Part shown: positions 26,456-35,052 of the stretch, piece by piece
Layout of the letters: each line of letters begins with the position of its first letter
How positions within the stretch are numbered: the first letter of the stretch is position 1
Assembly (NCBI GenBank): GCA_014802105.1
Contig: JAAVCX010000030.1
Coordinates: 1 to 64,000, forward strand
DNA: 64,000 bases
Source of the DNA: Bacteroides sp.
GTDB lineage: Bacteria > Bacteroidota > Bacteroidia > Bacteroidales > Muribaculaceae
Direction: 5' to 3'
Notes under the pieces: generated by a model
Told to the model about the DNA's origin: nothing
The model's input: only the letters and a program-made list of their open reading frames with translations
Database searches by the model: none
Translations under genes and position numbers: made by a program

Positions 26456-29400
26456 ATGAAACGCTACAACCTCATCAACGACCTGCTCGGCTGGGCTTGT
26501 TTCCTTGTCGCAGCAGTCACCTACATGCTGACTCTGGAGCCCACCGCCAGTTTCTGGGATTGTCCGGAGTTCATCTCCCAAGGCTACAAACTGGAAGTAG
26601 GCCACCCGCCGGGCAACCCCATCTTCATGCTGGCGGCCCGCTTCTTCGTCAACTTTGCCTTTGGCGACGTCACCAAAGTAGCCCTCATGGTCAACGCCAT
26701 GTCGGGACTCCTCTCGGCGGGCACCATCCTGCTTCTCTTCTGGACGGTGACTCACCTGGTGAAGCGACTGATAGTCAAAGACGACGCCACGGAGGTGAGC
26801 CTCGTGCAGATGCTTGTCATCTTCGGTTCGGGAGTGTGTGGCGCCCTGGTCTACACCTGGAGCGACACCTTCTGGTTCTCGGCCGTCGAGGGTGAGGTCT
26901 ATGCTTTCTCGTCGTTCTGCACGGCGCTCGTGTTCTGGCTCATCCTGAAATGGGAGAACCGCGCCCACACGCCCCACAGCGACAAATATCTGATATTCAT
27001 AGCCTATATAATAGGTATATCCATCGCCGTCCACCTGCTCAACCTGTTGTGTATCCCGGCCATAGGTCTGGTCATCTACTATCGTCTCAGCAAGTCGGCC
27101 ACAGCCACCGGATCGCTGATCACTCTGGCGCTCTCGGCCGTGGTGGTAGGTCTGATCCTTTATGGTCTGGTGCCCGGCTTCATCGAGGTGGCCCAATACT
27201 TCGAGCTCTTCTTTGTCAATGTTGCCGGCTTCTCCTACAACATCGGAGTGCTCATCTATGCCATTCTCGCCGTGGCCTCGTTCATCTGGGCCGTGCGCGA
27301 GCTCTATCTCCAGCGCAGCGTCAGCGCCATACGCTGGAGCGTGGCACTGAGCATCCTCCTCTCGGGTATCCCCTTCATAGGCAACAGCATGTGGATCCCC
27401 GTGATCGTGATGGGTGCCACGATGTGCTATCTGTGGATGGCAAAGAAGCTACCCGTGAGATTGCTCAATCTCGTGGTGACGAGCATCTTCGTGATCTTCA
27501 TCGGCTACTCGAGCTATGCCCTGCTGCTGATACGCTCCAACGCCAATCCTCCGATGAACCAGAACGCTCCCGACAACGTCTTCTCGCTGGCGTCCTATCT
27601 CAACCGCGAGCAGTATGGCGAGCGTCCGCTCTTCTATGGCCAGACCCTCAACTCGTCGGTAGTCTATGAAGCCGATGCGCAGGGACAGCTCTCGCCCCGC
27701 TATGACGAAGGTGGAAGCCAGTACAGCAAGACGGCCAAGACCTCGCCCGAGGAGAAAGACCGTTACGTCTTCCAGGGCTACAAGAAAAACTACATCATGT
27801 CGCCCGAGCTCAATATGCTCTTCCCGCGCATTTACAGCGGAGCCTATAAGAACGACTATTCGAGCTGGATCGGAGGCCTGAAAGGTACACCCGTGAAAGC
27901 GACCCAATATGTCGACAGCAACGGCAACCCCCTTCAGAAAGTCGACCGCATCAAGCCGACCTTTGCCGAAAACCTCAACTTCTTCCTCGTCTACCAGCTC
28001 AACCACATGTACTGGCGTTATTTCATGTGGAACTTCGCAGGTCGCCAGAACGACCTCCAGGGCAACGGCGAGGTCAACCGCGGCAACTGGATCTCAGGCT
28101 TCCCGTTTATCGACAATGCCCGTCTGGGCGACCAGAGCCTTCTCCCCTACGAAGAGGGTGAAGGCAATCCGGGCCACAATGTCTTCTACATGCTCCCGCT
28201 CATCCTCGGCCTGATAGGTCTCGGATGGCAAGCCTTCGTGTCAAAGCGCGGCATCGAGCAGTTCTGGGTGATATTCTTCCTCTTTTTCATGACAGGTATC
28301 GCCATAGTGCTCTACCTCAACCAGACCCCCGGACAGCCTCGTGAGCGCGACTATGCCTTTGCCGGATCGTTCTATGCCTATGCCATCTGGGTAGGCATGG
28401 GTGTGGCCGGTGTGTGGCAACTGATCTGCATGGCTCTCAGCCGCAAGCCCAAGGCCGAGAAAGACACTAAAGCACCCGCTCCCGAGAGCGAGGCCAACGT
28501 TCAGGACAACGTCTCGTCCAAGAGTGCTCTGACGGCCGCCATCTTAGCTTGTGTGATCGGTCTGGCCGTGCCCATTCAGATGGTCTCGCAGACCTGGGAC
28601 GATCACGATCGCTCAGGCCGCTACACCACCCGCGACTTCGGCATGAACTATCTGTCGTCGGTCGACGAGAACGGCATTATCTTCACCAACGGTGACAACG
28701 ACACCTTCCCCCTGTGGTATGCCCAGGAGGTCGAGGGCTACCGCACCGACGTCAAGGTGGTCAACCTCAGCTATCTCACCACCGACTGGTATGCCAACCA
28801 GATCACCCACCCCTCCTACAATGCCGCCGGCGTAGAAGTACAGGCAAAGCCTACCGACTATGCCTACGACCGCATGAATTTCAGCTACTACCATCCCGAG
28901 GCCAAGGACACTACCGCAGTACTCGTCGAGAGCTCGCTGGCCCAGCTCTATGATCCCTCGTCGAGCCGCAACGCCTGGAACGCGCCCATGATGCTCCACA
29001 CCAGGATGTATATGCCCGCCAATCTCGAGGAGGCTGTGGCTCAGGGACGCATCACCCCCGAGGAGGCCGCCAAGGCCTCGTCGGTGATCGATGTCGATAT
29101 GGCCAACGATGTGGCTTCGCAGCGCACAGGCGGCCTGACTCTGAGTCAGGTGCTGACACTCGACATCATCAACTCGAGCGTCAAGAACGGCTGGAAGCGC
29201 CCCGTCTACTTTGCCTCGACCGTTCCTGCCGAAGACTACTATATCGGTCTCCAGCCCTACATGCGCTCCACCGGTATGGCCTTTGAGTTTACACCTGTAT
29301 ATAATGATGAGAACAGCAGCCGTGACATCCTGGCCATCAATCTCGACAAAGCTTATCGCAATATCACCGAGAAATTCCGCTGGGGAGGTCTCGAGAATGT

Positions 29401-29998
29401 CACCGCTCCCGGCGATCTCTATCTCGACGAGACTGTGAGACGCATGGTGACCACCCATCGCACATATATCGTGGAGACCGCCACAGCCCTTGTCAACGAG
29501 GCCATACTCGCCTCACAGGCCGCCGAGGAAAATCCCGAGCTCGCCGACAGCGAGGAGATCAAGGCATTCCAGGCCGACCGCTATGCCAAAGCGTTGGAGC
29601 TCATGAAGATCTGTGAGGAGAAGCTCCCCGAGGCAGCCGCCCCCTACGCCCTGCAGATGCGTCAGAAGATGGCTCAGGTATATGCCCGCATAGGCTTGGT
29701 CACCGACAATCCCGAGTATCTCCATCATGCTTTCGACCTGCTTGAGGCCGAGATACGCCGCGCCGGCCATAACGCCCGCTACTATCAGAGCCTCACCCCC
29801 TGGCAATACTCGACCCTGTCTATGAACGACCGTTTTGCCGAGACCTACTATCTGGTATATCTCCTGCAAGACTACTCAGATCTCGGGGGCGACGCCGAGT
29901 CGATGATCCACGAGCTCGAGGATCTCGGAGTAAACTTCGACCGCATAGCCAATATCATCGAGGCCCAGCGCAAGAACAAGTCGTCAGCGCAGCAATAA
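26456..29998 (+). CDS. DUF2723/TMEM260-like membrane glycosyltransferase
   Basis: An 1180-residue protein with about a dozen membrane segments in the first 340 residues, further segments about 570-660 and 695-715, and a long soluble C-terminal region. The N-terminal motif PTASFWDCPEFI (Asp35, Glu38) followed by VGHPPGNPIFML is the DUF2723/PF11028 signature. The human relative TMEM260 is a protein O-mannosyltransferase, so a lipid-linked-sugar transferase acting outside the inner membrane is likely. A role in Bacteroidetes protein O-glycosylation is an inference. The C-terminal ~170 residues look TPR-like (YALQMRQKMAQVYARIG). It follows trpS by 3 bp. Confidence 0.85.
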   Translation: MKRYNLINDLLGWACFLVAAVTYMLTLEPTASFWDCPEFISQGYKLEVGHPPGNPIFMLAARFFVNFAFGDVTKVALMVNAMSGLLSAGTILLLFWTVTHLVKRLIVKDDATEVSLVQMLVIFGSGVCGALVYTWSDTFWFSAVEGEVYAFSSFCTALVFWLILKWENRAHTPHSDKYLIFIAYIIGISIAVHLLNLLCIPAIGLVIYYRLSKSATATGSLITLALSAVVVGLILYGLVPGFIEVAQYFELFFVNVAGFSYNIGVLIYAILAVASFIWAVRELYLQRSVSAIRWSVALSILLSGIPFIGNSMWIPVIVMGATMCYLWMAKKLPVRLLNLVVTSIFVIFIGYSSYALLLIRSNANPPMNQNAPDNVFSLASYLNREQYGERPLFYGQTLNSSVVYEADAQGQLSPRYDEGGSQYSKTAKTSPEEKDRYVFQGYKKNYIMSPELNMLFPRIYSGAYKNDYSSWIGGLKGTPVKATQYVDSNGNPLQKVDRIKPTFAENLNFFLVYQLNHMYWRYFMWNFAGRQNDLQGNGEVNRGNWISGFPFIDNARLGDQSLLPYEEGEGNPGHNVFYMLPLILGLIGLGWQAFVSKRGIEQFWVIFFLFFMTGIAIVLYLNQTPGQPRERDYAFAGSFYAYAIWVGMGVAGVWQLICMALSRKPKAEKDTKAPAPESEANVQDNVSSKSALTAAILACVIGLAVPIQMVSQTWDDHDRSGRYTTRDFGMNYLSSVDENGIIFTNGDNDTFPLWYAQEVEGYRTDVKVVNLSYLTTDWYANQITHPSYNAAGVEVQAKPTDYAYDRMNFSYYHPEAKDTTAVLVESSLAQLYDPSSSRNAWNAPMMLHTRMYMPANLEEAVAQGRITPEEAAKASSVIDVDMANDVASQRTGGLTLSQVLTLDIINSSVKNGWKRPVYFASTVPAEDYYIGLQPYMRSTGMAFEFTPVYNDENSSRDILAINLDKAYRNITEKFRWGGLENVTAPGDLYLDETVRRMVTTHRTYIVETATALVNEAILASQAAEENPELADSEEIKAFQADRYAKALELMKICEEKLPEAAAPYALQMRQKMAQVYARIGLVTDNPEYLHHAFDLLEAEIRRAGHNARYYQSLTPWQYSTLSMNDRFAETYYLVYLLQDYSDLGGDAESMIHELEDLGVNFDRIANIIEAQRKNKSSAQQ

Positions 29999-30051
29999 AA
30001 CATCCGTTCCACCCGCAACCCCCTCTTAGAAATCCCCCACCCGACTACTCA

Positions 30052-31122
30052 ATGGATCAAAAGAAAATAAAAGTGGGTATCACCCACGGTGACATTAACG
30101 GCATCGGCTACGAGACCATCCTGAAGGCACTCGAAAACGCCGAACTGGCCGAGATATGCACCCCGGTGGTCTATGGATCGGCCAAAATAGCCGCCCATTA
30201 CCGCAAACTCATGGATCTGCCCGAGGTGAAATTCACCCGCATCGCCGGTGCCGACCAGGCCGATGGAGATCTCAACTATATAATTAATGTGGTAGGCGAG
30301 GATGTCATGCCCGAGCCGGGACAGGTATCAGCCACCTCGGGCCAGGCCGCTCTGGCCGCCCTCGAGCAGGCCGTGAGCGACCTCAAGCAAGGCCTCATCG
30401 ACGTGCTTGTCACCTGTCCTATCTCCAAAGATGCCATCCATAGCGACGAGTTCAACTTCCCCGGCCACACCGAGTTTCTCGAAGCCCGTCTGGGCGAGAG
30501 CGGCGACAAAGCCATGATGATCATGGCCGGCGAGCGCCTCAGGGTAGCGCTCGTGACCATTCACGAGCCGCTGGCCTCCGTCTCGGCCGACATCACCCGC
30601 GAGAAGATCGTCGACAGCATACAGCGTTTCGCCCACTCGCTCACAGCCGACTTCGGCATACACAAACCTCGCATCGCGGTGCTCTCGCTCAACCCCCATG
30701 CCGGCGACAACGGCGTGATAGGCAAGGAGGACTCCGAGATAGTGGCTCCCGCCATCGAGGAAGCTTATAAAAAACATGTCCTCGCCTTCGGCCCCTATCC
30801 CGCCGACGGATTTTTCGGCAGCGGAGCCTATTCAAAGTTTGACGGTGTCCTGGCAATGTATCATGACCAGGGGCTCATCCCCTTCAAACTCATCGAGGGG
30901 GAGAACGGCATCAACTACACCGCCGGACTCAAGAGTGTGCGCACCTCGCCCGACCACGGTACCGCCTTCGATATAGCCGGCCAGGGCAAAGCCGACCCGC
31001 AGTCATTGCGCCAGGCCATTTACACAGCCATAGACATATACCGCAACCGACGCCGCGAAGCCGAGGCTACCGCCAACCCCCTGCGTCGCCAGAACTTCGA
31101 CCGGGGCCGCGGCAACGACTGA
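30052..31122 (+). CDS. pdxA: 4-hydroxythreonine-4-phosphate dehydrogenase
   Basis: PdxA oxidises 4-phosphohydroxy-L-threonine to the precursor that PdxJ joins to deoxyxylulose phosphate, in pyridoxal phosphate synthesis. The 356 residues include VGITHGDINGIGYE, VTCPISKDAI, FPGHTEFLEA (metal His), and MYHDQGLIPFKL. The C-terminal region has RTSPDHGTAFDIAGQGKADP. It lies 53 bp behind the DUF2723 gene and 25 bp ahead of the nucleotidyltransferase, so it may be transcribed with the lipid locus. Confidence 0.96.
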   Translation: MDQKKIKVGITHGDINGIGYETILKALENAELAEICTPVVYGSAKIAAHYRKLMDLPEVKFTRIAGADQADGDLNYIINVVGEDVMPEPGQVSATSGQAALAALEQAVSDLKQGLIDVLVTCPISKDAIHSDEFNFPGHTEFLEARLGESGDKAMMIMAGERLRVALVTIHEPLASVSADITREKIVDSIQRFAHSLTADFGIHKPRIAVLSLNPHAGDNGVIGKEDSEIVAPAIEEAYKKHVLAFGPYPADGFFGSGAYSKFDGVLAMYHDQGLIPFKLIEGENGINYTAGLKSVRTSPDHGTAFDIAGQGKADPQSLRQAIYTAIDIYRNRRREAEATANPLRRQNFDRGRGND

Positions 31123-31147
31123 GCCTACCGTCTAAAACCGACCCACA

Positions 31148-31864
31148 GTGTACTACGCCATCCTTGCCGCCGGACACGGCTCCCGACTCAAAGACGAAGG
31201 TCTCACCACCCCCAAGCCTTTCGTCAAGGCCGGCGACGCCTCACTGCTTGACAGGCTCGTCAGCCTGCTTTCGGCCCGTGACGACTCTACCGGCCTTGGC
31301 GTGATCCTCAACCCCGACTCCATGAGATGGGCCCGCGAGAACGGTGCCGATGCCTCCCTGTCAGGGATCGATCATCTCGTGAGCGTCTTCACCGAGGGGT
31401 CGTTGGAGTCGCTCAGAGCATTGGCTCCCTCCATACGTGAGAGTGGCGACAGCCACTTCTGCCTGACGACAGTCGACAGCGTGTGGGACGCGCGGGAGTT
31501 CTCCGCCTATCTGAAAGCCTTTGACGATCAGAAAGACGATATAGACGGCCTCATGGCGGTCACCTCATATATCGACGATGACTCTCCTCTCTGGGTAGCC
31601 GTCGACCGCGACTCTGAGATCACCGGTTTCCGCGACACACCTCCCGAGGATGCGCGCTATGTCTCGGGCGGAGTCTATCTGCTCCCCATGAGCGCTCTCG
31701 ATCTGCTCGACGATTGTCACGACAGGGGACTGAGACGCATGCGTGACTTCCAGCGCGCTCTGATAGCCAACGGTCTCAGACTCAAAGCCTATCCCTTCAG
31801 CGTCATCATTGATGTAGACCGGCCCCGCGATCTCGATGCCGCCCGGAGGCTGTTTCACTCCTGA
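31148..31864 (+). CDS. Sugar/polyol-phosphate nucleotidyltransferase (MobA/GlmU-like fold)
   Basis: A 238-residue NTP-transferase starting at GTG. The N terminus reads MYYAILAAGHGSRL and then TTPKPFVKAG, the nucleotide-binding signature of the family. LTTVDSVWD is the likely metal Asp region, and GGVYLLPMSAL the substrate side. Its own substrate cannot be read from sequence. Because it heads a run with two CDP-alcohol phosphotransferases and MIPS lies elsewhere in the window, an inositol-phosphate cytidylyltransferase (as in archaeal IPCT) is an attractive hypothesis. It is 40 bp ahead of the ATP-grasp gene. Confidence 0.75.
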   Translation: MYYAILAAGHGSRLKDEGLTTPKPFVKAGDASLLDRLVSLLSARDDSTGLGVILNPDSMRWARENGADASLSGIDHLVSVFTEGSLESLRALAPSIRESGDSHFCLTTVDSVWDAREFSAYLKAFDDQKDDIDGLMAVTSYIDDDSPLWVAVDRDSEITGFRDTPPEDARYVSGGVYLLPMSALDLLDDCHDRGLRRMRDFQRALIANGLRLKAYPFSVIIDVDRPRDLDAARRLFHS

Positions 31865-31903
31865 GCCCCTCTTTACCCCCTTTCCCTTACACTATTACCC
31901 TTC

Positions 31904-32770
31904 ATGGCCGATACAAAAATAGCAGCAATACTCCGCGCCGGAGCCTATTCACCCAACCACATAGGCAACGACGCAGCTATCATCAACCTCACCTGCGAGC
32001 AACTGCGCAAGCGGGGGTGTGCCGTAAAGACCTACTCGGAGGAACAGCTCATAGCAGGAGCCGTCACCGAGCCTAACGTCATACACATGTGTCGCGACCA
32101 GCGCTCGTTTCCCGTGCTCCAGGCTATGGAAGAGGAGGGAAGAGTAGTGATCAACTCGGGCTACGGAGTGGAAAACTGCACCCGCGAGCGACTGACACGC
32201 ATACTCCTGGGCTCGGGCTTCCCCTATCCCGAGAGCATCATAGTCAACACCAACCAGACCGTCACCGAACAGATGACCCGCCTTGGCATGTCGCAGGCCT
32301 GGATCAAGCGCGGCGACACATACGCCCAGCATAAAGAAGACGTCACCTACGTGCGCCATCCCGATGAGGCCCAGGAGGTGCTTCAGGAATACTTCCTGAG
32401 AGGCATCAAGCGAGCCGTAATCAACCGCCACCTCTCGGGCGACCAGGTGAAATTCTACGGAGTGCGCGGCACCGACTACTTCTATTGTTTCTACCACTTC
32501 GAGAAAAGCTTCTCCTATAAGGGGGACGACAAGGCACGCCACTTCGACAAAGATCTCATGAGATTTGACCTCGATAAGTTTCGCGACACCTGTGACCGTG
32601 CCGCCGACCTGCTCGACATACGCATCTATGGAGGCGACGCCATCATAGCCCCCGACGGCTCCTTCTCGATCATCGACTTCAACGACTGGCCCAGTTTCGC
32701 TCCCTGTCGAGTCGAGGCCTCGGCCGTCATAGCCCGTGCCATACTCGCTGAGATAAAGAAGCGCAAGTGA
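31904..32770 (+). CDS. ATP-grasp family enzyme (RimK/ITPK-like)
   Basis: A 288-residue ATP-grasp protein. The N-terminal Rossmann-like part (MADTKIAAILRAGAYSPNH) is followed by the ATP-binding subdomains (AWIKRGDTYAQHKEDV). The C-terminal metal loop YGGDAIIAPDGSFSIIDFND has the D-x-N pattern of RimK and of inositol 1,3,4-trisphosphate 5/6-kinases. It could be a carboxylate-amine ligase or an inositol-phosphate-type kinase. The neighbourhood of lipid head-group enzymes makes the second worth testing. It lies 40 bp behind the nucleotidyltransferase. Confidence 0.7.
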   Translation: MADTKIAAILRAGAYSPNHIGNDAAIINLTCEQLRKRGCAVKTYSEEQLIAGAVTEPNVIHMCRDQRSFPVLQAMEEEGRVVINSGYGVENCTRERLTRILLGSGFPYPESIIVNTNQTVTEQMTRLGMSQAWIKRGDTYAQHKEDVTYVRHPDEAQEVLQEYFLRGIKRAVINRHLSGDQVKFYGVRGTDYFYCFYHFEKSFSYKGDDKARHFDKDLMRFDLDKFRDTCDRAADLLDIRIYGGDAIIAPDGSFSIIDFNDWPSFAPCRVEASAVIARAILAEIKKRK

Positions 32771-32821
32771 CACAGGCTCCTCCTCACTTTGTGACCGCTA
32801 CGATAAAGACCTTACAGAAAA

Positions 32822-33367
32822 ATGTCATCAGAAAGCATCAACCGACTCAAGGACAGGTTTCTCCACGGCGAGGGACTCATCACCACTTTCCTGCGCTCCA
32901 TAGTCTCCTCCCAGGCAGCCTCATGGACCGACATGATAGTGCGCATCGTGCTCTTCTCCCTCGTGTTCACACATCTTGACCCCTTCTACCGCTCCAATCT
33001 CTCGGTGGCATGCGGAGCCATCGTGGGCGGTATCGTCAACTGCGTCATCAACTACCACTTCACCTTCCACGCCACCGGTCAGAATGTCAAGGCCGTCATC
33101 ATCAAATATGCCCTCGTCTGGACCGGCTCGATGCTCCTCAACATGTATGGCACCACCTTTGCCTCCCAGGCCCTGAGCCACTGGGACTTCCTCCATTCCT
33201 TAGGCTTTACGGCCGACGCTATCTTCACCGTCTCGACCCTAACAGTGTCACTGCTGGTGTCGTGGTTCTGGAACTTCACCCTCCAGCGTTACTTCGTGTA
33301 CCGGCCTACGCGCTTCGACAACACCGCCATAGCCATCGTCAACTTTTTCATTCCCAAGAAACATTAA
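32822..33367 (+). CDS. GtrA-like membrane protein
   Basis: A 181-residue protein with four predicted membrane segments (about 40-57, 62-80, 97-115, 135-157). The GtrA pattern is present in CGAIVGGIVNCVINYHFTF at helix 2 and WFWNFTLQRYFVY at helix 4. GtrA family members are thought to flip or present lipid-linked sugars. It may move a lipid head-group intermediate made by the adjacent enzymes (inference). It lies 7 bp ahead of the first CDP-alcohol phosphotransferase. Confidence 0.82.
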   Translation: MSSESINRLKDRFLHGEGLITTFLRSIVSSQAASWTDMIVRIVLFSLVFTHLDPFYRSNLSVACGAIVGGIVNCVINYHFTFHATGQNVKAVIIKYALVWTGSMLLNMYGTTFASQALSHWDFLHSLGFTADAIFTVSTLTVSLLVSWFWNFTLQRYFVYRPTRFDNTAIAIVNFFIPKKH

Positions 33368-33374
33368 CTGAGCC

Positions 33375-34061
33375 ATGAGTATAAAAAAACAAGCCAAAGC
33401 ACAACGCGACGCCCTGCAGCAGGGCATCTATTGTGTCATCAATCCTTTCGTGCGCCTGCTCATACGCATGGGCGTCACCCCCAACATGGTCACCACCATC
33501 GGTCTGCTCGGCAACATAGCCGCCGCGGCCCTGCTGGTCTGGGCAGGTTACACCGGGTCGCCCTACAACATGAACTACGACATGGTCACCTGGGCCGGCA
33601 CCATCATCATCCTGTTCTCGCTCTTCGACATGCTCGACGGCCAGGTAGCACGCCTGGGTGGCATGGTCTCGACCTTCGGAGCCATGTATGACTCTGTGCT
33701 CGACCGCTATTGCGAGCTGTTCACCCTCGGCGGCATCTCCTACTATCTGATCCAGACAGGCTACGTGGGCGGAGCGCTGATTACCTTCATAGCCCTCGTA
33801 GGCTCCATCATGGTGAGCTATGTGCGCGCCCGCGCCGAAGGCCTCGGACTGGAGTGTAAGATCGGTTTCATGCAGCGTCCCGAGCGAGTGGTGGTCACCG
33901 CTCTCGGAGCCCTGGCCACAGGCATAGTGGGATCGTGTGTATCAGCCTCTGATTTTGATGCCACCTGGATCCTCATCGGAGCCATGACCATCATCGCCGT
34001 GTTTGCCAACCTCACAGCCTTCGCCCGAGTGGAACACTCCCGCCGCCAGCTCATCAAGTAA
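33375..34061 (+). CDS. CDP-alcohol phosphatidyltransferase, copy 1
   Basis: A 228-residue membrane enzyme with about six helices. The full signature D-x2-DG-x2-AR-x8-G-x3-D-x3-D is present: Asp85, Asp88, Asp106 and Asp110 in FDMLDGQVARLGG and FGAMYDSVLD. The family joins a CDP-activated group to an alcohol. In gut Bacteroidetes the PI-phosphate synthase belongs here, so this is the best candidate in the window for making the inositol phospholipid. PgsA or another head group cannot be excluded from sequence alone; an AR/ER pair (VRARAEGLGL) follows the active site. Its stop is 31 bp ahead of the PAP2-like gene. Confidence 0.85.
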   Translation: MSIKKQAKAQRDALQQGIYCVINPFVRLLIRMGVTPNMVTTIGLLGNIAAAALLVWAGYTGSPYNMNYDMVTWAGTIIILFSLFDMLDGQVARLGGMVSTFGAMYDSVLDRYCELFTLGGISYYLIQTGYVGGALITFIALVGSIMVSYVRARAEGLGLECKIGFMQRPERVVVTALGALATGIVGSCVSASDFDATWILIGAMTIIAVFANLTAFARVEHSRRQLIK

Positions 34062-34092
34062 CACCCCTCAATCCCCCTCTCCGGCCTTCAGC

Positions 34093-35052
34093 ATGCTGAA
34101 ATCACGTTATCTGCCTACGGCCCGTGAGGCCGTGACCTTCACGGTGTGTCTCGCCCTATGGCTGGCTGTCACGGCCATATTCGTGGGGTTTCGTCCCGAA
34201 CACCTCTATATCGCCGTCTTTCTGGCCGTCATGCTCTTTGCCACCGGCTTCACCCGACGGCTGGTAGTGGCCCTGCTGCCTTTCATAGTCTTCGGCATCT
34301 CCTACGACTGGATGAACATCCTGCCCAACTATGAGGTCAATCCCGTCGACATCCGGGGCCTCTACTCCACCGAGTCGTCGCTCTTCGGCATCACCCTCCC
34401 CGCAGTTTCATCTGAAGTGGCCGGAGTCATCGTCACCCCCAACGAGTGGTGGGCGCTCCACACCTCCCCGGTGCTCGACTTCATGGCCGGATGTTTCTAC
34501 CTGTGCTGGGTGCCGGTTCCCATCCTCTTCGGTCTCTGGCTCTATCTCGACCGCCAGTATGAGGTCTATCTCCACTTCTCGCTGGTGTTTCTGCTGGTCA
34601 ACCTCCTGGGGTTCGCAGGCTACTATATCCATCCCGCCGCCCCGCCGTGGTATGTGGCTATGCACGGCTTTGACTTCATACCCGGCACTCACGGCGAGAC
34701 TGCCGGCCTCGGCCGATGGGACGCCATGATGGGGGTCGGTATCTTTGACGGTCTCTATTCGCGTAATTCCAACGTTTTCGCGGCAATGCCCTCGCTCCAT
34801 GCGGCCTATATGCTCATAGCGTTCATCTACTCGCTGAGGGCCCGGTGTAGCGTGTGGCTCAGGGTGCTCTTCGCTTTCATCTGTCTCGGCATCTGGTGGA
34901 CAGCCGTCTACACCTGCCACCACTATATCCTCGACGTGGCCGCCGGTATCGGCGTCACCCTTCTGGGCTGGGCCATTTTTGAAGCAGGCCTCATGAGACT
35001 CACCGCGTTCCGACACTTCATCGACAAATACAAAGCCTATATCTCGGCGTGA
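34093..35052 (+). CDS. PAP2/Aur1-like phosphotransferase (inositol phosphoceramide synthase-like)
   Basis: A 319-residue protein with six or more membrane segments and the PAP2_3/Aur1 pattern. YYIHPAAPPWYV precedes the catalytic AMPSLHAAYM and CHHYILDVAAG. In yeast Aur1, and in the Bacteroides inositol lipid locus, such enzymes move phosphoinositol from PI to (dihydro)ceramide. Transfer of another head group or simple lipid phosphatase activity is possible. The ATG at 34093 is chosen since longer frames run into the previous gene and add polar sequence before the first helix. Its stop overlaps the next start by 4 bp. Confidence 0.8.
   Translation: MLKSRYLPTAREAVTFTVCLALWLAVTAIFVGFRPEHLYIAVFLAVMLFATGFTRRLVVALLPFIVFGISYDWMNILPNYEVNPVDIRGLYSTESSLFGITLPAVSSEVAGVIVTPNEWWALHTSPVLDFMAGCFYLCWVPVPILFGLWLYLDRQYEVYLHFSLVFLLVNLLGFAGYYIHPAAPPWYVAMHGFDFIPGTHGETAGLGRWDAMMGVGIFDGLYSRNSNVFAAMPSLHAAYMLIAFIYSLRARCSVWLRVLFAFICLGIWWTAVYTCHHYILDVAAGIGVTLLGWAIFEAGLMRLTAFRHFIDKYKAYISA

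Noticed and set aside
31148-31864. Molybdenum cofactor guanylyltransferase (MobA)
   Set aside because: The fold is shared, but no molybdopterin gene is near and the context is lipid head-group enzymes.
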